Part shown: piece by piece, positions 1-8,508 of the stretch
Layout: the number at the start of each line of letters is the position of its first letter
How positions within the stretch are numbered: position 1 is the stretch's first letter
Assembly (NCBI RefSeq): GCF_023006505.1
Contig: NZ_JALBGV010000035.1
Coordinates: forward strand, 1-58,750
Reading direction: 5' to 3'
DNA: 58,750 nucleotides
From: Neorhizobium sp. SHOUNA12A
Lineage (GTDB): Bacteria > Pseudomonadota > Alphaproteobacteria > Rhizobiales > Rhizobiaceae
Program-made: the position numbers and the translations under genes
The notes under the pieces: model-generated
What the model was told of the DNA's origin: nothing
What the model saw: the letters and a program-made list of their open reading frames with translations, nothing else
The model's database searches: none

Positions 1-579
1 GGACCAGGCGAAGCCGGGCAGCGAGGGGATCACGACGTCGAACGCGTCCTCAGCGCGAGCGCCGTGTGCGGTTGGGTCGGTCAGCGGCCCGATCACGTCC
101 AAGAACTCGGCGACCGACCCCGGCCAGCCATGCGTCAGGATCATCGGCAGCGCGCCCGGATGCTTCGACCGTACATGTATGAAATGAAACCCGAGCCCAT
201 CGATCTCGGTGCGGAACTGCGGGATCGTGTTGATCCGACGCTCAAAGCGCCTCCAGTCGTAATGGTCACGCCAATGGGCGATCAGCGCCTTGGCCTTGGC
301 CAGCGGGACGCCCTGCGACCAGTCGGCCACTGTCTCCCGCTCGGGAAGGCGTGCTGTGACCAAGCGCCGCTTCAGGTCGTCTAGCGCAGCCTGCGGGACG
401 GCCACCCGGAAGGGTATGATCGCGGAGCTGGCAGGAGCGAGAACGGGCGTCGCATCTTCAGCAAACGCTTCGGTCGACAAGTCCCCAAGCGTTGCGACTG
501 TCATGCCTTTGACCAGGCCGCGCAGAACCAGCCTGCGCGACGGCGATTTCAGATTATTGAAAGACGATTGCCGGATCAT
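1..579 (-). CDS. Epoxide hydrolase, Tat-exported, partial (3' end outside window)
   Basis: The first 193 residues of an alpha/beta-hydrolase of the epoxide hydrolase family; the frame is still open at base 1. A twin-arginine motif (SRRLVL, residues 14-19) with a following weakly hydrophobic stretch and Ala-rich site near residue 40 suggests Tat export. After it comes the family's N-terminal domain (residues about 54-165) and the HGWPGS oxyanion-hole motif at 150-155. The nucleophile and catalytic His lie beyond the window. Members open epoxides to diols; the substrate is unknown. The ATG at 579 has a modest GAAG-type ribosome site. It is followed on the same strand by nothing visible and preceded by two NTF2-like genes, so it may end a short catabolic operon. 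Confidence 0.85.
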   Translation of the reverse strand, partial: MIRQSSFNNLKSPSRRLVLRGLVKGMTVATLGDLSTEAFAEDATPVLAPASSAIIPFRVAVPQAALDDLKRRLVTARLPERETVADWSQGVPLAKAKALIAHWRDHYDWRRFERRINTIPQFRTEIDGLGFHFIHVRSKHPGALPMILTHGWPGSVAEFLDVIGPLTDPTAHGARAEDAFDVVIPSLPGFAWS

Positions 580-639
580 CGGATGGCTTCTTCGAAATAA
601 AGCAGCGTTCGCGGAACGGTCGGGATTCGGACCATTGGG

Positions 640-1056
640 CTAGCTCGCGATCTGGCCGCCACTCCAACGGAGCTCTTCCGAGTTCTCGTCGAGGAAGACG
701 TAGAGGGCCGTGATCCCGCCATCGCGGACGGTTATCACATCGCATCCCGTGTATGCCGGCGCTTCGCCGCGCGGCCCCGAACCCCAGGCGAGCCGACCTG
801 CGTTGTGGAGCACCTGCGGCGCGCCACGCGGCGTGTAGGCGAAGTGTGGTTGTTTCTTGCGGAGATCGCCAGCAAACTTGTCGATCGCCTCTCGTCCGAC
901 GATCACGCCCGGCGGGACATAGAGGACGCCGTCCTTCGCCCAGAGTTCGCCGATCGCCGCGCGGCGGCGCTCATCGTTGTTCTCGCCGAAAACCTCCTGC
1001 AGGTTCCGGTCGAGCAGCTCACGAATCCGGTCTGCGGACTCAGATGACTTTTTCAT
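640..1056 (-). CDS. NTF2-like / SnoaL-fold protein (first of two)
   Basis: A 138-residue single-domain protein of the NTF2/SnoaL superfamily, a cone-shaped fold used by small isomerases, cyclases, limonene-type epoxide hydrolases and many binding proteins. Recognised from the layout: N-terminal helices (about 1-35), WAKDGVLYVPPGVIVGREAI typical of the strand after the helices, and a C-terminal strand pair around DVITVRDGGITALYVFLD. The ATG at 1056 is chosen because GAGGAG lies just upstream; 14 more in-frame codons upstream have no such site. It lies 84 bp after another NTF2-like gene and 60 bp before the epoxide hydrolase, all on one strand, so the three probably form one transcript. Reaction and substrate unknown. 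Confidence 0.75.
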   Translation of the reverse strand: MKKSSESADRIRELLDRNLQEVFGENNDERRRAAIGELWAKDGVLYVPPGVIVGREAIDKFAGDLRKKQPHFAYTPRGAPQVLHNAGRLAWGSGPRGEAPAYTGCDVITVRDGGITALYVFLDENSEELRWSGGQIAS

Positions 1057-1140
1057 AATGAGATCTCCTCGGAAGATGGCCCAGGGGGCTGGCCGCACCT
1101 AGGTTTACCCGGCGGCGAATTCGTCCGTCCGTTGTTGCCT

Positions 1141-1554
1141 TCAGCGAAGCCCGAGTTGCTGCATGACAACGGTGCCCGAGGGGTAGCAGTTGAACGACTG
1201 GATCTTGCCGTCCCGGATTTGGAAGACATCGCAGCAAGGTGCGTCCATTCGCTTGCCCGTCGGCTGAACGGTTCCCGACGGGAGGTCGAGTGGCCCCTTG
1301 TGGGTGCCCTGTAGCGCCAGCTCCACAACGATCGTGTCGCCGACCTCGAACATGCGAAACAGTTCGCGATGCATGTCGGGAAAGGCCTTCGCATAGACTG
1401 CTACCGTCTTGGCCACATCACGGCCTTGGTAGGTGACAGCGATGGATTGGTCAGTCAGCGTACCATCGGGTGTGAAACAGTTGATAAATGCCTCAAGATC
1501 CTGGCGCTCGGCGGTCTCGTAGGCCGCGCGGACAATCTTCTCATTCTCAGTCAT
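1141..1554 (-). CDS. NTF2-like / SnoaL-fold protein (second)
   Basis: A 137-residue NTF2-like protein of the SnoaL polyketide-cyclase type. The N-terminal helix (ENEKIVRAAYETAERQDLEA) is followed by DGTLTD, the FPDMHRE segment usual for SnoaL-like sequences, and the closing strands DVFQIRDGKIQSFNCY. The ATG at 1554 has GAGGAG nine bases upstream; the longer open frame to 1683 has no good start. It is the first gene after the divergent LysR-type regulator, so it is the likely promoter-proximal gene of the leftward unit. It shares only fold-level resemblance with its downstream neighbour, so a recent duplication is not evident. A role as cyclase or hydrolase is possible but not shown. Confidence 0.75.
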   Translation of the reverse strand: MTENEKIVRAAYETAERQDLEAFINCFTPDGTLTDQSIAVTYQGRDVAKTVAVYAKAFPDMHRELFRMFEVGDTIVVELALQGTHKGPLDLPSGTVQPTGKRMDAPCCDVFQIRDGKIQSFNCYPSGTVVMQQLGLR

Positions 1555-1660
1555 GTGCTTATCTCCTCTACTGCTCTTCAGACGAGATAGGACTGCACCA
1601 GACTGATGTTCAGGCCTCCAATTGCAATGGATTTTTGCTCCCAGTAGAATAATGACCATC

Positions 1661-2584
1661 ATGCGATCCGTCACCGACCTCAATGATCTCTACTATTTTG
1701 CCCGGGTCGTGGACTCGGGTTCCTATACGGCTGCGGCAAAAGCATTGGATCTTCAGACTTCGAAACTCAGCCGGCGGGTTACCCGGCTTGAGGAAGAACT
1801 GGGCGTGCGCCTGATCAATCGCACGACCCGTCATTTGTCGCTGACCGAAGCCGGTCAGATCTTCCACCGACACTGTGTGGCACTGCTCCAAGAAGCGCAG
1901 GCGGCAAGGGATGCGATCGACCACATCCTTGCCAGGCCTCAGGGGCTGGTGCGGATGTCTTGCCCGATCGGGTTGCTGCAGGGGGGGCTCGGCGCCTTGC
2001 TCGGTCGTTTCCTGGGCGATTATCCTGAGGTACGCATTGCGCTTAATGCGACCAACCGGCGCGTGGATGTAATCGAAGAAGGTCTCGACCTTGCCATCCG
2101 CGTGAGATTGCCGCCGATCGAGGATACCGAACTGGCCATGCGCCAGTTTGGAATTTCAGAGATGATCCTGGTCGCCACGCCCGACCTGGTTCGCACCTAT
2201 GGGGAACCTGCGGCTATTGGAGACATGGCGGGCATGCCATTGCTGTCAATGGCGGCGCCGGATGGCAGGACCATGTGGCGGCTGACCCACCTGTCCGGGC
2301 AGAAGTCAGAACTCGCCATCATGCCCCGGCTTGCGACAGATGATCTTCTGACCCTAAAGGGCGCGGCTTTGGACGGCCTCGGCGCCGCGCTCATACCGGC
2401 CCACCTGGTCGCCATGGAAGTCGAGGCCGGAGCCCTCACTTGGCTGCTGCCAGAATGGAAGACGCCCGGCGGCGTCGTGCATGCGGTATTCCCATCCAGA
2501 CGTGGGATGATACCGGCCGTCCGCGCCCTGCTCGATTACCTGGTGGCTGGCTTCGCGTTACCAAAAGTCGGGACAAGTCCATGA
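1661..2584 (+). CDS. LysR-family transcriptional regulator
   Basis: A 307-residue LysR-type regulator. Residues 1-60 form the winged helix-turn-helix (DLNDLYYFARVVDSGSYTAAAK ends the first helices; the recognition helix carries TSKLSRRVTRLEEELG), followed by a linker helix and a two-lobe effector-binding domain to about residue 295. It is divergent from the NTF2-like/epoxide hydrolase genes across about 106 bp, the normal arrangement for a LysR gene and its target. The ATG at 1661 is chosen by comparison with the usual LysR N-terminus; ATG 1652 in the same frame is also possible and neither has a clear ribosome site. Inducer unknown. Confidence 0.9.
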   Translation: MRSVTDLNDLYYFARVVDSGSYTAAAKALDLQTSKLSRRVTRLEEELGVRLINRTTRHLSLTEAGQIFHRHCVALLQEAQAARDAIDHILARPQGLVRMSCPIGLLQGGLGALLGRFLGDYPEVRIALNATNRRVDVIEEGLDLAIRVRLPPIEDTELAMRQFGISEMILVATPDLVRTYGEPAAIGDMAGMPLLSMAAPDGRTMWRLTHLSGQKSELAIMPRLATDDLLTLKGAALDGLGAALIPAHLVAMEVEAGALTWLLPEWKTPGGVVHAVFPSRRGMIPAVRALLDYLVAGFALPKVGTSP

Positions 2585-2624
2585 ACCGACCTGGCGCGCA
2601 TCCGAGCTTCGCTATCAGATGCAG

Positions 2625-3629
2625 TCAGTTTTGGCCACGGTTCGACGTCGCTGGGTCGCCTTCGGTCAGGCGAACCCAGTTGCCATAGGCGAACGCGGCC
2701 TGATCGGTTTCGTCCAGCCCGCAGTCCGCCAGAAATCGCCGCGCATCGCCGCCCGGACGATATTGGTAGGGCAAGTCCGTGGAAAACAGCAGCCGGTCCG
2801 CTCCGACGATCGCGGCGGCCCTCGTCAGATAGTCGGGCAGGAACATGCCGCTCGCAGTGACGTATAAGTTGCGGCGCAGGTAAGTCGCAATAGGGTGATT
2901 CAGTCCCGAGAAGCGGTCCAATGCCGCCAGCCGTTCCGCATAGAACCGCACGACCTCGCCCCAATGGCCGAGGATCACTTGCAAGCCGGGCAACCGATCG
3001 AACGTGCCGCTCAGCACCAGACGCAGGAACTGGATGCCCGCATCATAATGCCAGCCGAGACCGAACATGGCGAATACGGCATCGACCTCTACTGAGAAGC
3101 CGGAATAATAGGCGGCTCGAACCTCTGGGGCGGGCGTGCGGGGATGAAGCAGCAAAGGAACGTTCAGCGCGGCTGCGCTCTCGAATACAGGGCGAAGTTC
3201 CGGATGGTCGAGATTTCGATGTCCGACCCGACCGCACAGGATAGCTCCCTTGAAGCCAAGGGTTCGGACGCAGCGCTCTAGCTCCAGCGCGGCCTCGTCC
3301 GGCATCGCGACCGGCAGCGTCGCCAATGCCTGCAGACGATCGGGTCGCTGCGCGACCGCCTCAGCTGCTGCGTCGTTGGCGCTTCGTGCGAGACCGACGC
3401 TTTCCAGCCCCAGATCGTGCAGCGCCGGCGTGGTCAGCGACAGAACCTGAACGTCGAGCCCGGTCTCGTCCATCAGGGCGATGCGTCTGTCGGCAAGATC
3501 AAGCAAGCGCCGTTCGAACTCTCCTGAGTGAATGGAAACGCAAGGATCCGCCGAAGCCAGATCAATCGCATTCCAGGCCTCGCGCACTTCCGCCGTCAGA
3601 TAGTGTTCCTCAATGCCGATTAGCTTCAT
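2625..3629 (-). CDS. Amidohydrolase (decarboxylase-type, ACMSD/dihydroxybenzoate decarboxylase family)
   Basis: A 334-residue metal-dependent TIM-barrel protein of the amidohydrolase_2 family. The N-terminal metal site reads GIEEHY (E7, H9), the form seen in 2,3-dihydroxybenzoate and gamma-resorcylate decarboxylases rather than HxH. Further ligands are H162 (LLLHPRTP), H222 (ILGHWGE) and D285 (STDLPY). These enzymes decarboxylate aromatic or enol acids without redox cofactors, so non-oxidative aromatic acid decarboxylation is a reasonable guess. The ATG at 3629 is preceded by GAAGAG; an upstream in-frame ATG at 3677 would overlap the neighbouring SDR. It follows the SDR gene on the same strand by 25 bp, and faces the LysR gene tail-to-tail. 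Confidence 0.85.
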   Translation of the reverse strand: MKLIGIEEHYLTAEVREAWNAIDLASADPCVSIHSGEFERRLLDLADRRIALMDETGLDVQVLSLTTPALHDLGLESVGLARSANDAAAEAVAQRPDRLQALATLPVAMPDEAALELERCVRTLGFKGAILCGRVGHRNLDHPELRPVFESAAALNVPLLLHPRTPAPEVRAAYYSGFSVEVDAVFAMFGLGWHYDAGIQFLRLVLSGTFDRLPGLQVILGHWGEVVRFYAERLAALDRFSGLNHPIATYLRRNLYVTASGMFLPDYLTRAAAIVGADRLLFSTDLPYQYRPGGDARRFLADCGLDETDQAAFAYGNWVRLTEGDPATSNRGQN

Positions 3630-3654
3630 AGGTCTCTTCCCGTCTCTTGAGCGA

Positions 3655-4368
3655 TCACCACGGCACGGTCTCGCCAAACCGATCGATGAAGCGCAGCCGC
3701 GGTTTCCCCCGCTGCGCGAGCAGCGTTTCGACCAGGATTGGAACGGTTTCCTCGATGCTAAACGGTGCGTTTGGTCCGCCCAGCGCGGTGCGAATCCAGC
3801 CTGGCGCCATCAACACCATCGCGCGCGGATCGTCGGCATGGCGGGCGGCATAGCTCCGCATGAGTTGATTGAGGGCGGCCTTGCTTGCGCGATAGACCTC
3901 GAAGCCGCCATTGGTGTTGTTGGCGATGCTGCCCTGTCCGGACGACATGACTCCGATGAGACCATCGGCGGTTACCAGATCCTGGAGGCTCTCGACGGCG
4001 CGCATCACCCCCAGCGCATTGGTCAGCATCACTTGCATGAATTCGTCGGTCGAAGCTTGGGCGATCGGCGCGGATGCGTGTCTATTGGCTATGCCAGAGT
4101 TGACAAACAGGATGTCCAAGACGCGGTTTGATAGTTGCTCGTGCAACGCAGAAATCTGCTCAGGCTCGGTGATGTCGAGCGGCGCGATCGTTACCTGATC
4201 TGGATGGGCATCGGCGAGCGTGTGTAAATCGGTCCGGCCGCTTTCGCGGACCGTGCCCACGACCTGCCATCCCTTCTTGACGAACTCGATCGCCATCGCG
4301 TGTCCGAGGCCGCGCGATGCGCCGACAAGCAGTATTGTCCTGGTATGCTCACCCGAAAATCTGTTCAT
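3655..4368 (-). CDS. Short-chain dehydrogenase/reductase
   Basis: A 237-residue Rossmann-fold SDR. The nucleotide-binding motif GASRGLG lies at 16-22, NSGIA replaces the usual NNAG at 90-94, the catalytic Ser is in MSSGQGS (about 142-143) and the YxxxK pair is Y159/K163. Length is normal for the family. Basic residues after the second strand (R41, R45) hint at NADP(H). It is the first gene of a leftward pair with the decarboxylase-like amidohydrolase and is divergent from a LysR gene across 126 bp, so these two enzymes are probably that regulator's targets. Substrate unknown; a pathway pairing a carbonyl or alcohol step with decarboxylation is inference. Confidence 0.88.
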   Translation of the reverse strand: MNRFSGEHTRTILLVGASRGLGHAMAIEFVKKGWQVVGTVRESGRTDLHTLADAHPDQVTIAPLDITEPEQISALHEQLSNRVLDILFVNSGIANRHASAPIAQASTDEFMQVMLTNALGVMRAVESLQDLVTADGLIGVMSSGQGSIANNTNGGFEVYRASKAALNQLMRSYAARHADDPRAMVLMAPGWIRTALGGPNAPFSIEETVPILVETLLAQRGKPRLRFIDRFGETVPW

Positions 4369-4398
4369 GTGGCCGGCCTTTCATCGTTGCCACCCAAT

Positions 4399-4460
4399 TA
4401 TGCGTTTGACCACGGGATGCACCAGGCGCATCAAACACAAACTATCGTTGCACCAAACGC
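4399..4460. promoter_or_regulatory. Repeats in SDR/LysR intergenic region (possible LysR site)
   Basis: The 126-bp divergent region carries two copies of a 12-mer, TGCACCAGGCGC at 4418-4429 and TGCACCAAACGC at 4449-4460, 31 bp apart, about three helical turns. An inverted pair GCGTTTG (4402-4408) and CAAACGC (4454-4460) also brackets the region. Such spaced repeats fit binding by a LysR tetramer, but no exact T-N11-A box was confirmed, so this is a candidate only. Confidence 0.35.
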
Positions 4461-4494
4461 TATACATCATGGGGCGCCGCGGTATGATCCAGCT

Positions 4495-5400
4495 ATGACT
4501 CCTATCGACCTGAACTTGCTTACGGCACTGGACGCATTGCTGACGGAGCGCAGCGTGACATCCGCTGCCAGACGTCTCGGCCTCAGCCCTTCCGCTATGA
4601 GTCGGACGCTGGCGCGGCTGCGTTCGGCCACGGGCGACCCGCTGTTGGTACAGGCCGGGCGCTCACTCGTCCCCACCCCCTATGCCGAGCAACTGGTAGA
4701 GCGCGTTCACGTCCTCGCCCGCGACGCGCGTGCGGTGCTGACTCCAACCGTAGAGTCACTGGACCTGGCTTCGCTCGACCGAACCTTCACGATCCGCGCC
4801 AACGAAGGTTTCGTAACGCTATTCGCTGCGGCGATCGTCACGGCGATTACGCGCGAGGCCCCGCTTGTCCGCCTTCGCTTCGCGCCTAAACCCGACAAGG
4901 ATGCGACCCCGTTACGGGAGGGAACGATCGACGTCGAAGTTGGCACTCAGGGTGTGTCCGCGCCCGAGGTGCGCACCCTGCTGCTCTTTCGCGACCGCTT
5001 CATCGGCGTGGCCCGCCTTGGACACCCCTTGCTCGACGGAGCGATGACGCCGCAGCGTTACGCCGCTTGTGGGCATGTCGTCGCATCGCGCCGCGGGGCG
5101 TTAACGGGCCCAGTGGACGACGCGCTTCAGGAACTGGGCCTGGAACGCAGGGTCGTCGCGGTTGTCCCGGGTTTCCTCGATGCGTTGACGATCGCGCGTC
5201 AGTCCGACCTCATCGCACTGGCGCCGCGCTCCTGTCTTCGCGACGAGGAAGTGGCAGCGCAGGGCCTGGAAGGCTTCGACCTTCCCGTGTCCACGCCCGA
5301 ACTGGCAATCAGCGTGATGTGGCACCCCCGCCTCGATGCAGACCCGGCCCACCGATGGTTCCGTCAGAAGTTCGCAGCGCTTTGTCAGACGATGCCCTGA
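4495..5400 (+). CDS. LysR-family transcriptional regulator
   Basis: A 301-residue LysR-type regulator beginning TPIDLNLLTALDALLTERSV, the N-terminus usual for the NodD/LeuO-like branch of the family. The helix-turn-helix covers about 18-60 (SAARRLGLSPSAMSRTLARLR); the effector domain follows. The ATG at 4495 fits the family N-terminus; the frame is open for 65 codons upstream but that part overlaps the divergent SDR gene. The neighbours on the left (SDR plus amidohydrolase) are the likely regulon. The downstream 214 bp before the next gene contain no feature I can support. Confidence 0.9.
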   Translation: MTPIDLNLLTALDALLTERSVTSAARRLGLSPSAMSRTLARLRSATGDPLLVQAGRSLVPTPYAEQLVERVHVLARDARAVLTPTVESLDLASLDRTFTIRANEGFVTLFAAAIVTAITREAPLVRLRFAPKPDKDATPLREGTIDVEVGTQGVSAPEVRTLLLFRDRFIGVARLGHPLLDGAMTPQRYAACGHVVASRRGALTGPVDDALQELGLERRVVAVVPGFLDALTIARQSDLIALAPRSCLRDEEVAAQGLEGFDLPVSTPELAISVMWHPRLDADPAHRWFRQKFAALCQTMP

Positions 5401-5614
5401 CGCGAGCCAGACGCAGGCTGCGATTTCAACACGGGCATGGGCATCATCGTCCGGAAAGGCGGAAACCATTTGAGCTTACGAGGGAAGGCGTCTCCGTAGC
5501 GATGTTCGTACTAAAACCGACATTGCTTTCGGACCGTACCGCAAGGTAGCAGGCTTCGATAGGCTCTGTTTTTCCGCTGGCCTGGCAGCCTGGGGGTTGG
5601 TCCATCAGCTATCC

Positions 5615-6457
5615 TCACCCAGTACTGTAGACGATGATCCGAATGTCGGGCCTGTCTTCATAAACGAGCACGCTGAGGTGAAAGGTCCGCCAGCCAAAGT
5701 TTGCCGAATGCAATTCCTTTCGGCTGTCGCCAATTCGGACGATTTCCGGGTCGCTCCACCATTTCTTCGCAAGCGGAAACGCATCCACTATCTCATCCAG
5801 CAAACCGCGAAGGATCGGATCCGAGCCGCCGGTAAGGTAGTCATGACGGGCTTTGAGGAACATAAGTCGGGCTGTCGATTGCCAGTCACGCACGCTTTTC
5901 CGGTAAGCGTCGGAAAAAAACACGATGCGAAGAATGTTCGGGTTTTGCTCACCGAACATCGGAAACTGCTCAGACGCCGCCTTGTTGAAGGCCAAGACAT
6001 CCCACCTTTTGTCGAGAATGTAGGCGGGGTCGGAAAGAGCGTTGATCATGGTCAAAAGCCCGGCGGGCAACTCTGAAACCTGCGCTTGAGACCGCCGGGC
6101 CACCCGACCCGCCAAAGCGTAAAGATGCTCCTGCTCGGCACGGTCGAGCCGAAGACCGCGGACCAGGCGATTGAGGAAATCATCGGAAACCTTGATATCG
6201 CGCCCTTGCTCGAACCACGTGTACCAAGTGATGCCAACGCCAGCTAAGGTCGCGACCTCCTCGCGGCGAAGACCCTTTGTCCGTCTGCGGGGACCGGGGC
6301 TTATGCCAAGTTCTTCGGGTGAGGCTTGCTCGCGACAATACCGAACGAACTCCGACAGCTCGTTTCGCGCCGCTGGTCGTGCCAATCGCTCCGCCGTCAT
6401 CCAAGCATCCCCAGCTATTGCTTTAGTAACAGGATAAAAGTCATATGGTAACAGCAT
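5615..6457 (-). CDS. XRE-family regulator with MmyB-like ligand domain
   Basis: A 280-residue protein with an N-terminal helix-turn-helix (about 58-100; RRTKGLRREEVATLAGVG then WYTWFEQGRDI) and a C-terminal domain of the MmyB/PAS-like type (about 125-275), marked by WDVLAFNKAA and the closing FHLSVLVYEDRPDIRI. In Actinobacteria and Proteobacteria these regulators commonly sit divergent from the oxidoreductase they control, as here. The ATG at 6457 has GGGAGA directly upstream; a second in-frame ATG at 6400 would give 261 residues closer to the usual length and leave a longer promoter region, so the start is uncertain. Confidence 0.85.
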   Translation of the reverse strand: MLLPYDFYPVTKAIAGDAWMTAERLARPAARNELSEFVRYCREQASPEELGISPGPRRRTKGLRREEVATLAGVGITWYTWFEQGRDIKVSDDFLNRLVRGLRLDRAEQEHLYALAGRVARRSQAQVSELPAGLLTMINALSDPAYILDKRWDVLAFNKAASEQFPMFGEQNPNILRIVFFSDAYRKSVRDWQSTARLMFLKARHDYLTGGSDPILRGLLDEIVDAFPLAKKWWSDPEIVRIGDSRKELHSANFGWRTFHLSVLVYEDRPDIRIIVYSTG

Positions 6458-6495
6458 AGTTCTCCCGATATTGTCTTGGCAACAGGGAGAAGTTC

Positions 6496-7368
6496 ATGTC
6501 AGTTTCCGTTGTCGGCCTTGGGAGAATCGGGACGGCCGTTGTCCCCCACCTTCTCATTCTCGGCGAAGAGGTGAGGGTTTGGAACCGGTCGCCTGCCGCC
6601 GTCGAAAAGATGGTGGCGTTGGGCGCCACTCCGCTGAATGACGTCCGTGATGCGTTCGCTTCTGAGCTAGTCCTGTCCATCCTGTTCGACGATGCCGCCG
6701 TTCGCGAGGTCATCACGCACGAGGCAATTGCTTCGGCGACCGGTCGAGAGACTCTGCACGTCTGCCTGTCAACGCTAAGCCCAAATCTCGCCGATGAGCT
6801 TACCTTGGTGCATCAGACTGCAGGCATCGGCTATCTCTCTGCTCCGCTATTCGGCCGACCCGAGGCCGTCGAGCAAAAGGCCGCCAATATATGCGTCGCC
6901 GGTGACCCCGGGCTGCTTGAAAAGGCGCGTCCTTATCTCGAGAGTTTTGGTCGCGTCTGGGCACTAGGCAATGAGCCTCGTCAAGCGAACGTAGCAAAGC
7001 TCTGCGGCAACTTCCTGATCGGCGCCGCGGTCGCAGCCATGGCGGAAACGACGGGCATCCTGAAGGCTGAGAAAGCAGATGCCGACGCCTTCATGACCCT
7101 GATGACAGACACCCTGTTCGCTTCGCCGATCTACAAAAGCTATGCGCCATCGGTCACCGGTGCGCGACCGCTTCCTGCGAGCGGACTTGCGATGCCGATC
7201 AAGGATATGGGGCTACTGGCGGCGATCTCCGCAGAAAATCAATTGAGCAACCGAGTTCTGAAGGCCCTCCGCGAAAGCCTGTCTCGAGCGCAAGACATGG
7301 GCTTTGGAGCAGAGGACTGGTCTACCGCATTGGGGCGTCCAGCTCGAATGGCCAGCGCGGTTGCATAG
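6496..7368 (+). CDS. NAD(P)-dependent hydroxyisobutyrate-dehydrogenase-like reductase
   Basis: A 290-residue beta-hydroxyacid dehydrogenase family protein. The Rossmann motif GLGRIG is at 7-12, followed by VWNRSP (28-33), where the Arg suggests NADP(H). The substrate loop usually reading GxxGxG is altered (LSAPLFGRPEA, 114-124), and the catalytic Lys is present as K168 in NVAKLCGNF. Retention of this Lys argues against an imine reductase, whose members replace it. The gene starts 38 bp from the divergent XRE regulator with GGGAG before the ATG, and is followed by two MDR-type reductases. Probable role: reduction or oxidation of a small carbonyl compound under control of that regulator. Confidence 0.85.
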   Translation: MSVSVVGLGRIGTAVVPHLLILGEEVRVWNRSPAAVEKMVALGATPLNDVRDAFASELVLSILFDDAAVREVITHEAIASATGRETLHVCLSTLSPNLADELTLVHQTAGIGYLSAPLFGRPEAVEQKAANICVAGDPGLLEKARPYLESFGRVWALGNEPRQANVAKLCGNFLIGAAVAAMAETTGILKAEKADADAFMTLMTDTLFASPIYKSYAPSVTGARPLPASGLAMPIKDMGLLAAISAENQLSNRVLKALRESLSRAQDMGFGAEDWSTALGRPARMASAVA

Positions 7369-7397
7369 ATGACAATCCCTAGAAGTGAGTGCACACC

Positions 7398-8390
7398 ATG
7401 CTAGCAGCCTACTATGATCGGCAAGGGACCGCCGACGACGTTCTTGTGGTTGGGGAACTTGCCGATCCCGAACCCGGTTTCGGCGAGGTCCGCGTGAAGG
7501 TCGCGATCTCCGGTGTCAATCCGACCGATATCAAGGCCAGGACTGGCTTTGCCGGTGCGCCGATGGCGTTCCCCCGCATCGTTCCCCATCACGATGGCGC
7601 AGGCACGATCGACAAGATCGGCCCCGGTGTCCCCGAAGCACGGCTCGGAGAACGGGTTTGGCTTTACCGCGCGCAATACGGCCGGCCCTATGGAACCGCT
7701 GCAGAGTTCGTGGTGCTTCCAAGCAACCTGGCAGTCCGTTTGCCGGACAACACCTCGTTCGAGACCGGCGCCTGTTTGGGCGTGGCAGCGATTACCGCGC
7801 ATCGATGCCTGTTTGCCGATGGGGATGTCCGCGGGCGGCGAGTTCTTGTCCAGGGCGGCGGCGGCGCTGTCGGCACTGCCTCGATCCTTCTCGCCAAATG
7901 GGCAGGGGCATGGGTGGCGGCGACCGTCAGTCGCCCGGAACAGGAGAAGGTGGCACTCGACGCTGGCGCTGATCTCATCATCAACAGGCATTCTGAACAC
8001 GTCGCCGCGGCAATCAGGAACGCTACCGGAGATGCCGGCGTCGATCGGATTGTCGACGTTGATCTCGCCAACAATGTCGACGTCGACATCGCATGTCTGG
8101 CGCCAGGCGGGGTTGTCACGGCCTATGCGACAGAAGATCCCACAGCCAAGCTGACGATGCCGTTCCGGACAGCGATGTTCGGGAGCTATGTGTTTCGCTT
8201 CGTGTTTTTCACCACCATTCCCGACGCGGCCTTTCAGTTGGCCGTTAAGGAGGTGACGGCATGCGTTGCGGCAGGTCGCTATCGGCCTCACATCGGCCTC
8301 GAAGTTCCAATGCAGCACATTGCCCAAGCGCATGCAGCCCAGGAATCCGGAAAGATCGTCGGCAAAATTCTTGTCCGGGTCGGTGATTGA
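7398..8390 (+). CDS. MDR-family NADPH:quinone reductase-like oxidoreductase
   Basis: A 330-residue medium-chain dehydrogenase/reductase of the zinc-free quinone reductase branch. GroES-like N-terminal fold (about 1-120) with SGVNPTDIK, which replaces the zinc-ligand segment, and a Rossmann domain with VQGGGGAVG at about 150-158. There is no structural-zinc Cys cluster. The ATG at 7398 is preferred over a GTG nine bases upstream because family members begin with MxAAxY. It lies 29 bp after the hydroxyisobutyrate-dehydrogenase-like gene, presumably in the same transcript. Such enzymes reduce quinones or activated double bonds; substrate not identifiable. Confidence 0.85.
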   Translation: MLAAYYDRQGTADDVLVVGELADPEPGFGEVRVKVAISGVNPTDIKARTGFAGAPMAFPRIVPHHDGAGTIDKIGPGVPEARLGERVWLYRAQYGRPYGTAAEFVVLPSNLAVRLPDNTSFETGACLGVAAITAHRCLFADGDVRGRRVLVQGGGGAVGTASILLAKWAGAWVAATVSRPEQEKVALDAGADLIINRHSEHVAAAIRNATGDAGVDRIVDVDLANNVDVDIACLAPGGVVTAYATEDPTAKLTMPFRTAMFGSYVFRFVFFTTIPDAAFQLAVKEVTACVAAGRYRPHIGLEVPMQHIAQAHAAQESGKIVGKILVRVGD

Positions 8391-8508
8391 AAGTGCGCCG
8401 GGCAAGAATGCGCTCATCGGCAGTCAACCGGTCAGGACAATTCCGGTCGGCGTGGTCGCGGTAGGCAGCCCCCGCAATCAAATAACTTCTAAACATCGGG
8501 GAGAAAAC

